A DNA stretch of 64,000 nt from Flavobacterium hydrophilum (GTDB lineage Bacteria; Bacteroidota; Bacteroidia; Flavobacteriales; Flavobacteriaceae), in the NCBI RefSeq assembly GCF_003202405.1, contig NZ_QJHL01000002.1, forward strand, positions 496,001 through 560,000, written 5' to 3'. Both the position numbers and the translations under genes were made by a program. Shown one piece after another: positions 63,935-64,000 of this stretch; within the stretch, counting starts at the first letter, position 1; each line of letters starts with the position of its first letter. Below the pieces are notes generated by a model, which searched no databases, was not told the origin of the DNA, and saw nothing but the letters and a program-made list of their open reading frames with translations.

Positions 63935-64000
63935 ATGAATTTAAAGAAGTGCACAGGAGTATTTTTAGCGTTCCTTTTGTTGGTTTCCAACATAGGGTTT
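63935..64000 (+). CDS. Start of an exported protein gene, cut by the window end
   Basis: The first 22 codons read MNLKKCTGVFLAFLLLVSNI and on, a signal peptide. From memory it resembles the N-terminus of the small HYC_CC_PP-type proteins of Flavobacteriia, but too little is present to decide. It lies 45 nt after the XrtF partner gene and has its own -7 box. Confidence 0.6.
   Translation, partial: MNLKKCTGVFLAFLLLVSNIGF

Overview
The window is AT-rich, gene-dense chromosomal DNA from a member of the Bacteroidota, almost certainly Flavobacteriia and most like a Flavobacterium species. The signs are a SusC/SusD starch locus, a type IX secretion sorting tail, a 287-residue primary sigma factor, -7 boxes of the form TAnnTTTG, the near absence of Shine-Dalgarno sequences, a class II HMG-CoA reductase of the mevalonate route, an XrtF exosortase, and several palindromic intergenic repeats of the type scattered through Flavobacterium genomes. 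No phage, insertion sequence, CRISPR array or rRNA was seen.

Region 1 (about 0.8-19.8 kb) is a complete starch and maltodextrin utilisation locus. A leftward run encodes a maltodextrin-type MFS importer, beta-phosphoglucomutase, a GH65 phosphorylase, a GH97 alpha-glucosidase (SusB-like) and a GH13 neopullulanase (SusA-like), preceded by a LacI-type regulator. Rightward lie SusC, SusD, a SusE-like lipoprotein and a large secreted GH13 amylase with a T9SS tail. The inferred flow is surface amylolysis, SusCD import, periplasmic GH13/GH97 trimming, then uptake of maltose and its phosphorolysis to beta-glucose-1-phosphate and glucose-6-phosphate.

Region 2 (19.8-31.3 kb) is mostly housekeeping: an MHS-type transporter with a small membrane partner, tRNA-Phe, coaX, an outer-membrane barrel protein, lptC, a CBS-domain membrane protein, a PpiD-like foldase, and two isoprenoid-pathway genes (GHMP kinase, HMG-CoA reductase) separated by a dispersed repeat. 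Region 3 (31.5-38.1 kb) is a peptide-use block: dipeptidyl peptidase IV, two POT transporters, and two thioredoxin-like proteins, the second of which has lost its CxxC. Region 4 (38.1-47.9 kb) holds comEC, an NlpC/P60 lipoprotein, lpxB and surE on the minus strand, a tail-specific protease and a nuclease on the plus strand, then rpe and rpoD.

Region 5 (48.1-57.8 kb) is the most accessory-looking part. It is a tight four-gene operon with an STN-bearing TonB-dependent receptor, a DUF4249-type lipoprotein and a separate protein that seems to carry MG/Ig-like domains plus an orphan TonB-plug-like segment. An HTH regulator divergent from a fatty-acid desaturase follows, then a repeat-rich surface-type protein. 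Region 6 (57.9-64 kb) holds pnp and rpsO, two tandem MORN/YwqK-like paralogues of which only one keeps a TonB C-terminal domain, a free-methionine-sulfoxide reductase, and xrtF with its partner. The window ends inside a secreted-protein gene.

The best candidates for something under-described are the four-gene TonB/DUF4249/MG-plug operon, the strong Shine-Dalgarno of rpoD in a lineage that normally avoids them, and the long stem with an ACAAC-rich loop in the pnp leader. All calls come from reading the sequence; no database search was run.
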